A stretch of 64,000 nucleotides of DNA from Oreohelix idahoensis (GCA_024509875.1 JAMPIV010022926.1:152501-216500), one strand, 5' to 3'; counted from the first letter of the stretch, positions 10,595 to 25,412 are shown. Numbers and translations are program-made. The notes: generated by a model from the sequence alone, not told the origin.

Positions 10595-10682
10595 CGCCGC
10601 CTGAAATCGATCGAGTTTTTTGCTATATAAAAGTCATGCGCCGCCGCCTGAAACCGCCTCGTTTCCGCCATTGTATACTACT
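10595..10682. repeat. Subterminal segment shared with the foldback element
   Basis: The stretch with TATATAAAAGTCATGCGCC and CGCCTCGTTTCCGCCATTG, ending GTATACTACT, matches 3785-3873 of the foldback element in order and orientation. The match stops sharply at 10682, where the outer 170 bp of the terminal repeat would be expected. This ties the region 4051-10682 to the same family and suggests a truncated right terminus. Confidence 0.75.
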
Positions 10683-11567
10683 CACGGGAGAGGTCAAAGA
10701 ATCACTACCCGGGCAAGGCAGAGATGACTGAGACAACTTCGCAGTGGTACACCAGACTAACCACTACTCTCTGACTTTCTGCACTGATGTGTAGGAGTAG
10801 CAATCGGCTATAGTATGTGCCGAAGTAAAAGGGATGGCAAAGGAAGCAAGCAGTCTATGCCGTGGCACTGGGTGACGTAGGAAGCAGGTACAGGGAATGG
10901 TCGAAATGCCTCTATAAACAAACAAGTAATCAATATCCTATTAATAACACGTATCGGACAGGCCTAGTTATTCATTCCTGCACATTCAAACCCAAACAAA
11001 CCCTCTTTTCACTCTCCCTTCTCTTCTTGCATTATTTGTTCTAAGGCATCAGGCTCACAACGGAAGTCCCGCCCTCTTATGAATTAAAAAAGCGTTTTGC
11101 TACGCTGCGCGTGGCGGGTTCACCGGTCAGCGATTATTTACATCTAAGGTCACTGCCTAGCCTTATTATTCGACATACACAGTTAGCTTACAAGACACAA
11201 ATATTTGGAACAAATTTAAGCTTATACACCCATCCCAAGGTAATTACGAGTTGCCCGATTGATAATTACCCATGTAAGTAATAAAACCATATTAATTACA
11301 AAAATAGCAATGCTCTTTCTCTCAGTATTTACAAAATAGCAACACTCTTTAAAGTAATTATTATACACAGACCAAATGAAAAATAGTAGTAATATTGACT
11401 GCCTTGGCGGTCGCTAAACTAATATTTTACACAGACTCAACCTTCCGTCATAAGAAAAACACTCTTAAATTAACATATTAGTGATTTTGGATGGTGGCGC
11501 ACTTAACAAAATTTCGAGTTTCCCTGTCACGGAAAAATGTATCTTAAAGAAAAATGTATATATATTT
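10683..11567. other. Unassigned sequence
   Basis: No ORF above 60 codons with a recognisable motif and no clear repeat. It ends at the target duplication of the LINE insertion. Confidence 0.4.
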
Positions 11568-13301
11568 TAGATGAAACAATCTCAAATTTATAAAGGACAA
11601 GCAAGGCAAATTGCTTACTGCCCCGAAGGAAGTAATGGAAAGATGGAAAGAATATTTCTCAGAACTCCTGGATGGTGAGCATGATGAAGCATCAGAAATG
11701 ATAACCACTGACACAGAAGAGGAAACCAATGATGGTGAAGATGACATAAAGATGGAAGAACTGAGGGCAGCACTAGAGAAAATCAAGATGGGCAAAGCAG
11801 CAGGGCATGATGGTATAACACCAGAAATGGTTAAGTACATGGGAGCATCAGGCGACCTATTACTCTTAAAGGTCCTACAGGCAGCATGGTGCAACAAGAC
11901 CATACCAAAGGATTGGGAGATTGCCATCATAACACCAATTTTCAAAAAGGGTGACAATCGACAATGTGGAAACCATAGAGGCATATCCCTTCTCAGTGTC
12001 CCTGGTAAAATCTACTCTAGAATCCTAGAGCAGAGACTCCGACGCCTAGCCGAGCCACAATTGGATGAGGTCCAGTGCGGATTCCGAGCAAACCGAAGTA
12101 CTCAAGACCTAATCTTCACACTCAGACAGCTGAGTGAAAAGGCCCTTGAGTATAAGAGTGAGATCCATCTTTGTTTCATAGATCTGGAAAAGGCGTTTGA
12201 CAGGGTCCCCTGGAGCAAACTTTGGGACTGTTTGGCAAGGAAGAATATTCCAGCACCTCGGATTCATGCTATACAGAGCTTCTATAAGTCTTGCAGAAAT
12301 TATGTGAGGACAGCAAACCATAAGTCAGAAGAGTTCAGGACCACCACTGGTGTAAGACAAGGTGATATCCTATCACCTTACCTCTTCATACTCCTTATGG
12401 ACGATGTCATCAAGGCATGTAAGGAGAGAACAAGAAAGTATTCAGTGGGGTACTGGAAGATGAGACAGGTCTATATTTCGGAGCTGGCATTTGCTGATGA
12501 TGTTGCCCTGATTGCTAAATCAGAGGCACATCTCCAATCCAACCTGCAAGTCTGGAAGGAAGAGCTGGAGAAGAGAGGGATGGTCATAAGCAGCTCTAAA
12601 ACAAAATCCATGGTGATATCACGAGAAGAAAGAAAACATCAGATTAAGTTGGGAGAACAGGTCCTGGAGCAGGTCGACCACTTTAAATATCTCGGAGCTA
12701 TTATAGACCGAAAGGGAGGCATAAAAGAAGAGTTGGCCACTCGAAAAGCAGCGGCTGGGAGACTTTTTCAGGCCATAAATCGTGGATTCCTCAGCAAGAA
12801 AGAGGTTGGTAAGAAAACGAAGATGGCTGTATACCGCTCCACCTATGTCCCAGTCTTGACATATGGATGCGAGTCGTGGGCAATGACTACAACCCACAAA
12901 AGCCAGATCCAAACCTCAGAAATGAGGTATCTGAGGAAAGTGGTTGAAGTAACAAGAAGAGACATGGTCCGCAACCAGACGATCCGTCAAGGCCTAAAAT
13001 CCCATCCGCTGCAGACCCAAATAGAACAGTCCCAACTAAGATGGTTTGGCCATGTCTGCAGAATGGGAGAAGATCGGCTACCACGACAAGCATGGGAAAC
13101 AAAGAGCCAGGGATCCAGACCTCTAGGACGACCCAGAGTCCGCTGGGAGGACAACGTTAGACAATCTTTGAAGGACCGAGGACTAGAATGGAACCAGGCC
13201 AGGAAGAAGACAGCTGATAGAATGGTCTGGCGCTCTCTCTTCCAAACCTCTACACCTCACGGTAGAAGGGGAACGACTAAGTAAGTAAGTAGATGAAACA
13301 A
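11568..13301 (+). mobile_element. 5'-truncated RTE-like LINE with 12-bp target duplication
   Basis: The direct repeat TAGATGAAACAA lies at 11568-11579 and again at 13290-13301, enclosing the insertion. The element enters in mid-coding sequence at 11580, with no endonuclease domain and no 5' UTR. It ends with a very short 3' UTR and a small (GTAA)n-type tail, AAGTAAGTAAG, right after the stop codon, as RTE-clade elements do. Confidence 0.88.
11581..13284 (+). CDS. Non-LTR reverse transcriptase (RTE-like), amino-terminally truncated
   Basis: An uninterrupted frame of about 567 codons from the truncation point, so the true start codon is missing. RT motifs are present in order: GKAAGHDGITPEM, ITPIFKKGD, RGISLLSVPGK, FIDLEKAFDRVPW (first catalytic Asp), GVRQGDILSPYLF, and ELAFADDVALI (the catalytic FADD), followed by HFKYLGAIID. 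The carboxy-terminal LRWFGHVCRM and LGRPRVRWEDNV motifs are typical of RTE-like elements. It would copy LINE RNA at a nicked target, but without its endonuclease half it cannot act alone. The open frame and clear target duplication imply a fairly recent insertion. A related 3' end sits at 50316-50580 on the minus strand. Confidence 0.9.
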   Translation, partial: LKFIKDKQGKLLTAPKEVMERWKEYFSELLDGEHDEASEMITTDTEEETNDGEDDIKMEELRAALEKIKMGKAAGHDGITPEMVKYMGASGDLLLLKVLQAAWCNKTIPKDWEIAIITPIFKKGDNRQCGNHRGISLLSVPGKIYSRILEQRLRRLAEPQLDEVQCGFRANRSTQDLIFTLRQLSEKALEYKSEIHLCFIDLEKAFDRVPWSKLWDCLARKNIPAPRIHAIQSFYKSCRNYVRTANHKSEEFRTTTGVRQGDILSPYLFILLMDDVIKACKERTRKYSVGYWKMRQVYISELAFADDVALIAKSEAHLQSNLQVWKEELEKRGMVISSSKTKSMVISREERKHQIKLGEQVLEQVDHFKYLGAIIDRKGGIKEELATRKAAAGRLFQAINRGFLSKKEVGKKTKMAVYRSTYVPVLTYGCESWAMTTTHKSQIQTSEMRYLRKVVEVTRRDMVRNQTIRQGLKSHPLQTQIEQSQLRWFGHVCRMGEDRLPRQAWETKSQGSRPLGRPRVRWEDNVRQSLKDRGLEWNQARKKTADRMVWRSLFQTSTPHGRRGTTK

Positions 13302-13980
13302 AGTAACCAGGGATCTCTATAAACCCTAATGCATTAAGTAAGTAAATGTGCTTACCAAATCAGAGAAAGAATTCCTAACACAATACAACTGCTATTCGCT
13401 CTGGCGCAGATATCACTTTGCAAGGTAGAAATTCTCTGTAGACAATGGCAAGGAGTGTTAAAGACACCTGGCATATATAGCCAAATTTAATAGCAGGTGT
13501 TCATGCTGGAGTTTCACGTGCATTGAAAGCAGTATAACAACGACGTAAGGGCCTCGAGAGGTGTAGCGAGATGAAAGATATCATGATGATGATATTATCC
13601 TGGACAAATAGATGTATCAGATGATACCAGGATAGTGCCAGATAAGAGACTGGTCTTACACGAAACACCCCATTCTCTGAAAAGAGTAATGGTGTATCGA
13701 CATCAAAGGTATAGTCAAGCTGTAGAGGTTCCTAGATGATATGGTACTGTACAATCTAGATTTCTATGCGCTCCTCTCCAGACTAACCTTAGACAATAAC
13801 TCTGCTAGGAGTAATTAACTGACCAACAAAAATTATGAACCAAACTTAGATAATTCGATAACGACTGTTGGTACAATTTAGAATTTATTTATGTACAAGA
13901 TCTTTTCTTCTTTGTTCTTTGTTAATCTTTCAAACAAAACTCAATTGAATGCAAAATAATATTATGGGTCACTTTCAACT
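13302..13980. other. Unassigned sequence
   Basis: No recognisable coding sequence. Unique-looking sequence between the LINE insertion and the (TA)n tract that hosts the Tc1 element. Confidence 0.4.
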
Positions 13981-13996
13981 ATATATATATATATAT

Positions 13997-17771
<3,775 letters not shown>

Positions 17772-17776
17772 ATATT

Positions 17777-17844
17777 TGGCCGGCTCGTCTGGGATAATTT
17801 TGAGATACATTTGATGCACACATATTTGTGGGCTGGTTCTGGGA
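17777..17844 (+). promoter_or_regulatory. Primer-binding site candidate, duplicated
   Basis: Six bases past the 5' LTR comes TGGCCGGCTCGTCTGGGA (17777-17794), which closely resembles the complement of the 3' end of tRNA-Pro, including the GGCTCGT acceptor strand. A second, diverged copy, TGTGGGCTGGTTCTGGGA, follows at 17827-17844 within a roughly 50-bp tandem repeat (AGATACATTTGATGCA / AGCTACATTTGAGGCA). Assignment to tRNA-Pro is an inference from known animal tRNA ends. Confidence 0.5.
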
Positions 17845-18592
17845 TCTTGAGCTACATTTGAGGCAATCGCATAGCCGGGTTAAAGATATTTTGAGTCTGA
17901 TTTAGTTGGGTCTAACTAGGTAGAGTGTGAATGATTTGTCTTTGTGAATTAGGGAAATAAATAAATAATTACACCCCTAGACAAACGTTCTTTTAAGTAT
18001 TTGGGTTGTCCACACAGCATATTTACAGGTTGTTTTCTCTCCACAGCAGTAGAAAGTACAGATAAACAAATATATTTGCTATTTTAATTATCCTCTGGCG
18101 GAGATAATTATATTTCTTTCTTTATAAAAGTTGCTGGGATTGCGTGATTGTTTTACAGTCACTAAGGTTTTTGAAGTCAAAAAGAGTTGAGCTTAGCTAA
18201 AGACGGATTGTTCTGATTTTTAAAAATTAAGTTAACAACGTCTCATCTCAATAATTGACTTTAGGGACGGAGTTTGTTGTCAGAGATTTAAAATTTAGGG
18301 GAAAAAAAAATTTTTTTTTCCTTTTAAATTGTTTTAATATAAATTTTTCTCGACTGTTAGTAAAAGTAGATTCTTTTCCAGTGTAACTTACCATTTAGTG
18401 GCATAGTCGCTTGCGTTTAGAGCCTTAATTGCCAGATAATAGCAGCGATAAGTTTGCACAGTACAGGTAGGAGGTAACACAGGTAAATTTATACTTGTGT
18501 TTTTTGTTTTTTTCTCGTAGCGGTTCAGAGTTCCTCCCTTTCGCGTTTCTTCTTACTAGTTCTCTAGGCATACTTCATCTTATTCTTTAACA

Positions 18593-19911
18593 ATGGCAGA
18601 GAGGATAAAGATGAGGGCCATCTTGAGGCTGGAAGCGAAAGAGGCAGGATTAGATGCAGAAGCTGCAAACGCGTTTATTAACCAGGAATTGGAAATATAT
18701 GACGCGGAGCAACAGAGAGCCGAAGCTGAGAGGAAGGCGGAGCAACAGAGAGCAGAAGCTGAGAGGAAGGAAGAGAAAGAAAGAACAGAGAGGAGAGAAG
18801 CCCAGGAGAGGGCAGATAAGAAAGAAGCGGAAGAACGTCTTTTGGAACAGAAGAAAATTGAAGCAGAGATGGAAACTCGCAGAGAGAGAGAGAGAGAGAC
18901 AAGGAAAGACAGCATCAACTGGCGCTTAAGGCTCTAGAGAGTCGGGGCGCCTCTACTTCGACTAACGGAGAGCCGTCTTCGCCCCAGTCTCAATCAATGG
19001 ACCTCTCCAGTACTCAATCTGCCCAATTGACTGCTATGTCGTTTTCTTTAGAATCTTTTCCTAGCCCTAACGAAAAAATTGACAGCTACCTAGAAAAATT
19101 CGAGAGACTCGCGAATCTTTATGGGTTAGAGAGTACCCGCTGGGCGCTCAAACTTTCAACGTCACTGAAAGGCAATGCTTATGACGTGTACACAAAGCTG
19201 GGACCGAATCAACATGATTACGACATGTTGAAAAAGGCCTTACTACAGCAGTTTGAGATGACTGCCCGAAAGTTTCTGCAGTTGTTCAGAAACAGCCGAA
19301 AAGAGAGCACGGAAACATTTCCACAGTTCTCTTCACGTCTCACGGGTTATCTGACAAAGTGCATTGAATTATCTGACCTACCTCTTTCATATGAGGGACT
19401 CCTCGAACTTGTTCTTGTGGAGCAGATAAAATCCACTTTGTCGAATGAAACTCGTAGATTTTTGGCTGAACAGGGGGCAGTCAGGCTTGAAGACATACTC
19501 AATAAAGCCGAACGCTATAGCAATGCAATGGCCGAACTTCCCAGCACTAAACGTAAACCCACCGATAAGCCATCTCGAAAACAGAATCTAGAGCAGGCAT
19601 CCTATTCTTCCACTTCCTCTCAACATTATAACCAACGAGATAACAATACCCAGAAACCCCCCAGGAAAAATCGAAATTCTACAAAACCCGATACCCCCCC
19701 AACACAAATTCTGATCAACCCAACAAGCCTACGTGGCAGCGCGGCCACCAAGGTCAAGGAAAAGGGAAGACCCCTACACCAGGAACGTCTGATCAGGGCA
19801 AACAAACCGGTGCAAACCGCATTGGATGTTTGCATACAGCCTCGAAAGGTAGAGTCAATGTCAGTGATTCTCAACCTGAGGGGGACCGACCCTCCACTCG
19901 AGGAACTGTAA
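18593..19911 (+). pseudogene. Gag polyprotein, one frameshift
   Basis: The first frame (18593-18937) starts MAERIKMRAILRLEAKEAG and becomes a Glu/Arg-rich coiled coil with EQQRAEAERK repeats. The frame is lost in a (GA)n run at about 18883-18898 and continues in another frame to 19911. The second part begins with a linker and a helical domain (SFSLESFPSPNEKIDSYLEK, LKLSTSLKGNAYDVY, FLQLFRNSRKESTETFPQFS) typical of the capsid region of these elements and similar to SCAN-like gag helices. No CCHC zinc knuckle was found. A slip in a GA repeat is the simplest cause of the break. It could be real decay or a sequencing indel. Confidence 0.75.
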
Positions 19912-20312
19912 TTTTGAACGGTACCTCCACTACTTGTCTTTTTGACACTGGATTAAGTTTTGATTGTATTGTCGCTAGGCACCTAGTCAAACCCGGTCAG
20001 GAGACAGAGGAAACCGTCAAACTTAGTGGAGTTTTCAGGAGTGATGCACCCAGGACGCTTCCTATCGCACTGGTAGAAATACACTCTGACTTTGTCAGAG
20101 GAGTTATTAAAGCGGCCATAATGGATGATTCGATCTACCCAGTTATCCTGGGATGTAGATATGTGTTCATTGGGAGACCTAAGGAGCCGATTGTGGCAGC
20201 GGTAACCACAAGAGGGCAAGCCAAGAAGGAGAGGGAGCCTGCGCCAAACTTGTTGCCGAATGAACTGAAGGAGGCGCAAAAAAAAGGACCCTACTCTGGC
20301 GCCCTGCTTTAA
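19830..20312 (+). pseudogene. Retroelement aspartic protease region
   Basis: Overlaps the end of gag in a different frame. The catalytic triad DTG is present in CLFDTGLSFDCIVARHLV (about residue 37). A flap-like stretch and VILGCRYVF follow, matching the second half of a retropepsin. Length is about 160 residues, as expected for the protease plus a basic linker (RGQAKKEREPAP). The frame ends at 20312, where a shift moves the reading into the N-terminal integrase linker (frame with KDGVLYRRTGN). Confidence 0.72.
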
Positions 20313-20560
20313 AAAACTGCCCATGGCTAAGGACCCCAGACACAACGGAGACATCTTTTCTAAGGATGGTGTATTGTATCGTAGAACGGGCAACCCGGAC
20401 ACGGGGAATAACCAGCTCCTAGTACCGACGCATACACTGGGAAACCAGATCTTAACGAAAAATGGGGCACTCTCTTCCCTTTAGTAACGGAAACATGCGG
20501 GACAAAAACGCCACTATTCAGACCCAGTACCGAATAAAAATAATCCACTATTGTTTGGTG
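20313..20560 (+). pseudogene. Remnant of integrase N-terminal region, internally deleted
   Basis: One frame reads KDPRHNGDIFSKDGVLYRRT and NQLLVPTHTLGNQIL, the usual lead-in to a Ty3/Gypsy integrase. The HHCC zinc domain that should follow is missing, and stops fill the gap before the catalytic core resumes at about 20570. Confidence 0.55.
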
Positions 20561-20561
20561 A

Positions 20562-21563
20562 ATGACCTTAGTTTGCAGGTTATGGAAAATGAACAGGTTC
20601 ATCCTGACCTTAGTTGACACTTGCACTATGTGGGCCGAAGCCGTACCGCTACCATGCACTAATTCCAAGCATGTCGCAGAAGCCCTTGTGCAAATTTTTA
20701 CACGGTTAGAATTCCCTCAACAAGTTTTGACGGACAATGGATCCCAATTCCGTAGCCTGTTAATGGAGGAGATCTTTAAGATCTTGAGGGCCAAACATAT
20801 CCACACAAGTCCCTACCATCCGGCCGGAAATGGGCTCGTGGAACGTTTTAACGGTACCCTCACCATGATGTTACCTAAGCTGGGTCAGGAGAAACCGGAA
20901 GACTGGGACCAATATCTATCGGCTGCCTTATTCGCCTACCGAGAGGTACCCCAAGCGTCTACGGGTTTTGCGCCAGCTACACTTTTATTTGTCAGACCTA
21001 TTAAGGGGCCACTAGAAGCCTTACTTCGGTCCCTGACAGACCAGAAGGCTGACGAGACAGTCGTCTCTGCAAGCAAGTATGTATCTGAGCTTAAGGAAAG
21101 GCTAAAGCTAGGATGGGATCTAGCTACTACCAACCTTAAGAAAGCCCGCGCTAAAATTACTAAAAGATACAACAAAGCTGCAAAAGAGAGAGAACTACAA
21201 CCAGGGGAGAAAGTCCTATTGCTACGTCCAACCGGAAGCAATAAACTTCGCATCGGATGGCAAGGACCGTTTACCGTCCTTAAAAAGATCTCACGTACCA
21301 ACTACAAGATCTCCATCAAAGGAAAGGAGAAGGTCTTCCACATAAATCTGCTAAAGAAATATTTGGAAAGACCGGTGCCATCCTCCGAGCATCTCCTGGC
21401 TGTCGCCATAGCAACGGAAGACGAGGAAGATGATGAAAATCCATTGCAACCCATAAATCCTTTAAAGATGTCAAGACAATTTCACCAGAACAACAAACAG
21501 AAACAGGGACTAAAACAGTACAGTGGTCTTAACGGATGTACCTGGTCGAACAAATCTCATTGA
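20562..21563 (+). CDS. Integrase catalytic core and C-terminal domain (before RT)
   Basis: The frame covers the DDE core: first Asp in FILTLVDTCTMWAEAVPL, second in VLTDNGSQFRS, and Glu in SPYHPAGNGLVERFNGTL, with family-normal spacing. ATLLFVRP and a coiled linker follow, then a GPF-type module (LRIGWQGPFTVLKKISRTNY) that binds DNA or chromatin in many Ty3/Gypsy integrases. The N-terminal zinc domain is absent. The 3' end overlaps the RT frame by about 40 bases in another frame. Its place between protease and RT is the distinctive feature of the element. The listed start is nominal: it was probably part of one polyprotein. Confidence 0.85.
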   Translation: MTLVCRLWKMNRFILTLVDTCTMWAEAVPLPCTNSKHVAEALVQIFTRLEFPQQVLTDNGSQFRSLLMEEIFKILRAKHIHTSPYHPAGNGLVERFNGTLTMMLPKLGQEKPEDWDQYLSAALFAYREVPQASTGFAPATLLFVRPIKGPLEALLRSLTDQKADETVVSASKYVSELKERLKLGWDLATTNLKKARAKITKRYNKAAKERELQPGEKVLLLRPTGSNKLRIGWQGPFTVLKKISRTNYKISIKGKEKVFHINLLKKYLERPVPSSEHLLAVAIATEDEEDDENPLQPINPLKMSRQFHQNNKQKQGLKQYSGLNGCTWSNKSH

Positions 21564-22998
21564 ATTTGATATGAAATTAACAAACGAGACCCCTGTTCAA
21601 ACCAGAGTTTACCCCATCCCGTACGCTAAAGCTGATGCACTTCGCGGAGAAATAGACAAGCTGCGTCAGGCAGGAATTATCAGTGAGTCTACATCTCCTT
21701 ACAGCTCGAGTGTAGTGCTGTTGCAGAAGCCCAATAAGGAAGTTCGGCTGTGCATTGATTACAGGTTGCTAAACGCTGTAACGGAATTCCAGCCCGAACC
21801 TCTCCAAACTGTTTCTGAGTTGTTCACCAAGCTCAGCAAAGCAAAGATCTTCTCCAAGATTGACCTCAGCAAAGGTTATTATCAAATACCAGTCAAGGAG
21901 GAAATTAAACCTTTGTTAGCTTTCAGCACTAGTGAAGGACATTACACATTTAACGTGATGCCGTTCGGTTTGCATAACGCACCAGGAGTGTTCACCAGGA
22001 TGATGAGGAAGCTTCTACAACCTTTGCAAAGTCCCCATATCCATAATTTCATGGATGACATCTTAATTGCATCGGAAACCTATGAAGAACATATTGCTAC
22101 GGTTGCTATGCTCCTCAGGAGACTACAGGAAACGGGTCTTACAGCCAGACCTAGCAAATGTCTCATCGGGTTTGAACAGTTAGACTTCCTGGGGCACACT
22201 ATTTCTCACGAATGCAGTTGGCCTATTAAGAAGAACGTGGAGAAAATAGTGGCAGCAAAAAGACCCCGAACGAAGAAAGACGCACGTTCCTTCATATCGC
22301 TATGTGCATACTATCAGAAGTACATCCAGAACTTCAACGGACTGACGGCACCTCTGACTGACCTCACAAAGAAAGGTTGTCCTGATAAGGTCATATGGGA
22401 TCAAAAGTGCGAACACGCGTATAGCACTTTGAAAGGACAGTTGTCTGCATACCCCATTTTGAGGTTGCCTGACCTCAAGAAACCTTTTGTACTGAGAGTC
22501 GACGCGTCAGGTCAGGGCATCGGGTCAACACTGCTTCAGGCCGATGACAGTGACCTGAACATGCTATTTCCAGTTGCCTATGGCAGTCGGAAATTAAATA
22601 AAGCGGAACGGAACTACAGCGTAGTTGAAAGGGAATGTCTTGCTCTGACTGACGGTATCAGACGCCATCATGAGTTTCTTTATGGTACATCGTTCACGGT
22701 GCAAACAGACCACGCTCCGTTAGCATTTCTTGGTGCCAATAAAGAATTTAACGCTAGGATCATGCGTTGGGCCCTCCTTCTAAGCGTCTATTCTTTCAAA
22801 GTGGAATATATTCCGGGAAGACAGAATGTCGGGGCTGATTTTCTGAGTAGAAACTGGTCTACAGAGGAAGAAGAGCAAACTGAAGATACCACTCATCCTA
22901 AAATCACCAATCAGGTCACCTCCATTGTCAAAAATGAAAACATGAAAAATGGTTTCATGTCTAAAAGTGGGGACGATTGTGACGTACGTCTAGTTTGA
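21523..22998 (+). CDS. Reverse transcriptase-RNase H of LTR-A
   Basis: About 490 codons, open. RT motifs in order: YSSSVVLLQKPNKEVRLCID, KIFSKIDLSKGYYQI (first catalytic Asp), FNVMPFGLHNAPGVF, NFMDDILIASETYEEH (the catalytic YxDD box is FMDD), and LDFLGHTIS. The RNase H domain carries LRVDASGQGIGSTLLQ, NYSVVERECLAL, FTVQTDHAPLAFL and GADFLSRNW, including the expected acidic residues. The stop codon lies about 20 bases inside the 3' LTR. No integrase follows it, which confirms the order IN-RT-RH. It would copy element RNA into DNA in virus-like particles. Confidence 0.93.
   Translation: MVLTDVPGRTNLIEFDMKLTNETPVQTRVYPIPYAKADALRGEIDKLRQAGIISESTSPYSSSVVLLQKPNKEVRLCIDYRLLNAVTEFQPEPLQTVSELFTKLSKAKIFSKIDLSKGYYQIPVKEEIKPLLAFSTSEGHYTFNVMPFGLHNAPGVFTRMMRKLLQPLQSPHIHNFMDDILIASETYEEHIATVAMLLRRLQETGLTARPSKCLIGFEQLDFLGHTISHECSWPIKKNVEKIVAAKRPRTKKDARSFISLCAYYQKYIQNFNGLTAPLTDLTKKGCPDKVIWDQKCEHAYSTLKGQLSAYPILRLPDLKKPFVLRVDASGQGIGSTLLQADDSDLNMLFPVAYGSRKLNKAERNYSVVERECLALTDGIRRHHEFLYGTSFTVQTDHAPLAFLGANKEFNARIMRWALLLSVYSFKVEYIPGRQNVGADFLSRNWSTEEEEQTEDTTHPKITNQVTSIVKNENMKNGFMSKSGDDCDVRLV
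22963..22973 (+). promoter_or_regulatory. Polypurine tract candidate
   Basis: AAAAGTGGGGA lies five bases before the 3' LTR start (TGTGACG at 22978), the position expected for the plus-strand primer. Confidence 0.5.
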
Positions 22999-25401
22999 CT
23001 AGTGAATTTTCCCTGATATGATGGATGATTTAAAGGGACCTTTAGCTTTTCATAACATTAGAACCCCTGAACATTTGTTGTAACTTCTCGTTTGCCAGAA
23101 CGCATTCCACCGGGACTCATGTAGGATACAGCGACGAGATCAAAGAGACAGACCGAGGGATCTTAAGGGAGACTATCGGCGCTATCAAAGACAGTAGTTT
23201 TCCCTGATACGAGACGCAGTTGCTTGCCGCTAATTTCGCGTCTCGGTGTCAATCGAGGAACCGAGCGAACGGGGGAAAGCGAAACGGGCAGCAGCGAGCG
23301 GATACGAAGACCAGGGGGCGGCTTCTTCTCTTGATTTGGCGGTCAGATCCCCAAAAGTTCGTGAGATCAAATAAGTTGTCAAGTTTATCATGTCCCACTC
23401 AACTTACATTTCATTTTAGCTAAATAGACCATGTAGAACTAGACACGTTATCACTCGCTGGCCAGACCTTTACAGAAGCACTAGCTTTATTGAAATCTTG
23501 TTATAGATTTTCCCCTGGATTTTATATATATTTGCAGTGATTTCTAATTCTGTGCAAAGCGGTAAAATATATATTGTGTAAAGTGATCAGTGGTCTAGTC
23601 ATTCTATTTAAAGGGATTTTGTGTTAATTTAAATCTATTTAATTAAACCATCCCAAGAGTTCCAGTTTTAAATATAATGATCTATCTATTATATTATTTC
23701 AAAAGATAATAGATGCTTAAATTAACTTTTAAAGTCGCGAAGGAATTTATAATTAATAAATTCAGTTAAGTCCTAGTTTTATAGATGTGGGTTTTTAACC
23801 ACTAGAATTCGCGCAGTGTTTATTAAATACAAAATTAAATACTCGAGTGTATTATAGGCTTAACGGGAAATTCATCGCGCTTTAGAAGGTTATTTGTTTT
23901 CGGTATATTACATGTCTTTTTTTTTCTTTCATACAGAGTGATCGTAACCTGTGCGATCCCAGCATTAAGAAAGCAATAAAGAAATCAATCTAAGCAAAGC
24001 AAAGCATAAACAGTGTGTAGAGTTCCCCTGACGCAGAACTTGTTGAGACTGTGTAAATTTTTAATCTTTGAGGCGATTCTATGTTTGGAATTCCGCTATC
24101 TAACTTATAGCAAAGAAAGCACACCCAAAGACAATTTTAACGCACCATCAAACAACTTAAGTCGTAACGGGAAGAAGAACACTGGCCCGAGCTTTGTTAG
24201 TTTACTGACACAGAGAGATAATTCATAATTTCCTGAACAGTGATGACTAGTTTTCTCACTGGACTTAAACCATACCTCACGGATAAAGTGTACCAGCACG
24301 CGTAAGAATTTTATTATCAGCGGCATAGTCAAATAGACCACACCATCCTCACCCCGGTATCAGAGACCGTGCCCTCCCATAGAAACTGTTATTAAGAAAA
24401 GAGACACAACTACAGATTCATTTTCCAGCGATTACGGGACCCTTTTATGTGCTGACCGCCTACCCGATAATCTGGGGCTAGAACTTGAACAAACACTCAT
24501 ACATTTAGTTGAGGTGTAACTGCTGTTGTGTTATTCTATGGAGTGCAAGATTTTTTCACAATCGGTAAGTGAGAGCAAGATGAGTGAAGGCCTTTGCTAG
24601 CGCGTGTATGAATGACAGGAAATTAATTCTTTTGTGTGACCATTTTGTTAACTTGCTTACCTGGTAACATATATCTTTTCTGTATACCCTACATTGTTCC
24701 TTTAAGTGGGATAGTTGATAATTTGTTAACTCTGTTTAAAACCACCTCCTTTCCATTTGCTTAGTAAAGGGAAGAACAGCTGGGAAGAACAGGTTTTTTT
24801 TCTATCACTTATACCTAACTTGGTAACACCTCTTTCAGAGTAATTAACTTTACTGTTAGGTTAACGTACCCGTGTTCCTGATATTATCTATCTCTGGACT
24901 GGGTTTGTCTTTGTCAAATGAGCGGGAAGGGCTTAGTCGATACCAATCTTCTTCACCCCCTCCCAAACTTGTTATTTGCATTTGTGTACTTATGATAATT
25001 TATGTAATATCTGATATTTTTAGTGATTGATGTTTAAAGTGAATAAAATCACATAAACTCATTTAGTTCTGTGTGTTGGATATACCCAAAGCCCAACTTT
25101 TCCCCTATTCGTTTAATATAGTTTGTATCAACGTCGTGTGTGTGTTTGAAAACACCAAATCGGTGAGCGCGCAGATGCGAGACTGGAAAACTGGCAAATA
25201 ATTGTTTGACCAGGAGAGTGAAAGAGAAGATTGAGAGACACGATTTGTCGTAAATAAGTCTGTCTTTACTCTCCTCCAGCACGCTGTGAAGTAACTATTA
25301 AATCTCTACATTTTCTATCACTGAGCTTTCCATCATCATTTTCCACTCTAAACCGGACCACTATTTCTACGACTCTTTTCTCTCAAAATAAATTTACGAC
25401 A
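22978..25401 (+). repeat. 3' LTR of LTR-A
   Basis: 2424 bp, almost identical to the 5' LTR, ending AATTTACGACA directly before a short TA run. Confidence 0.95.
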
Positions 25402-25412
25402 TATATATATAT

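Noticed and set aside
18580..18918. Minus-strand Ser/Leu-rich frame opposite the gag coiled coil
   Set aside because: A shadow of the Glu/Arg-rich coding strand.
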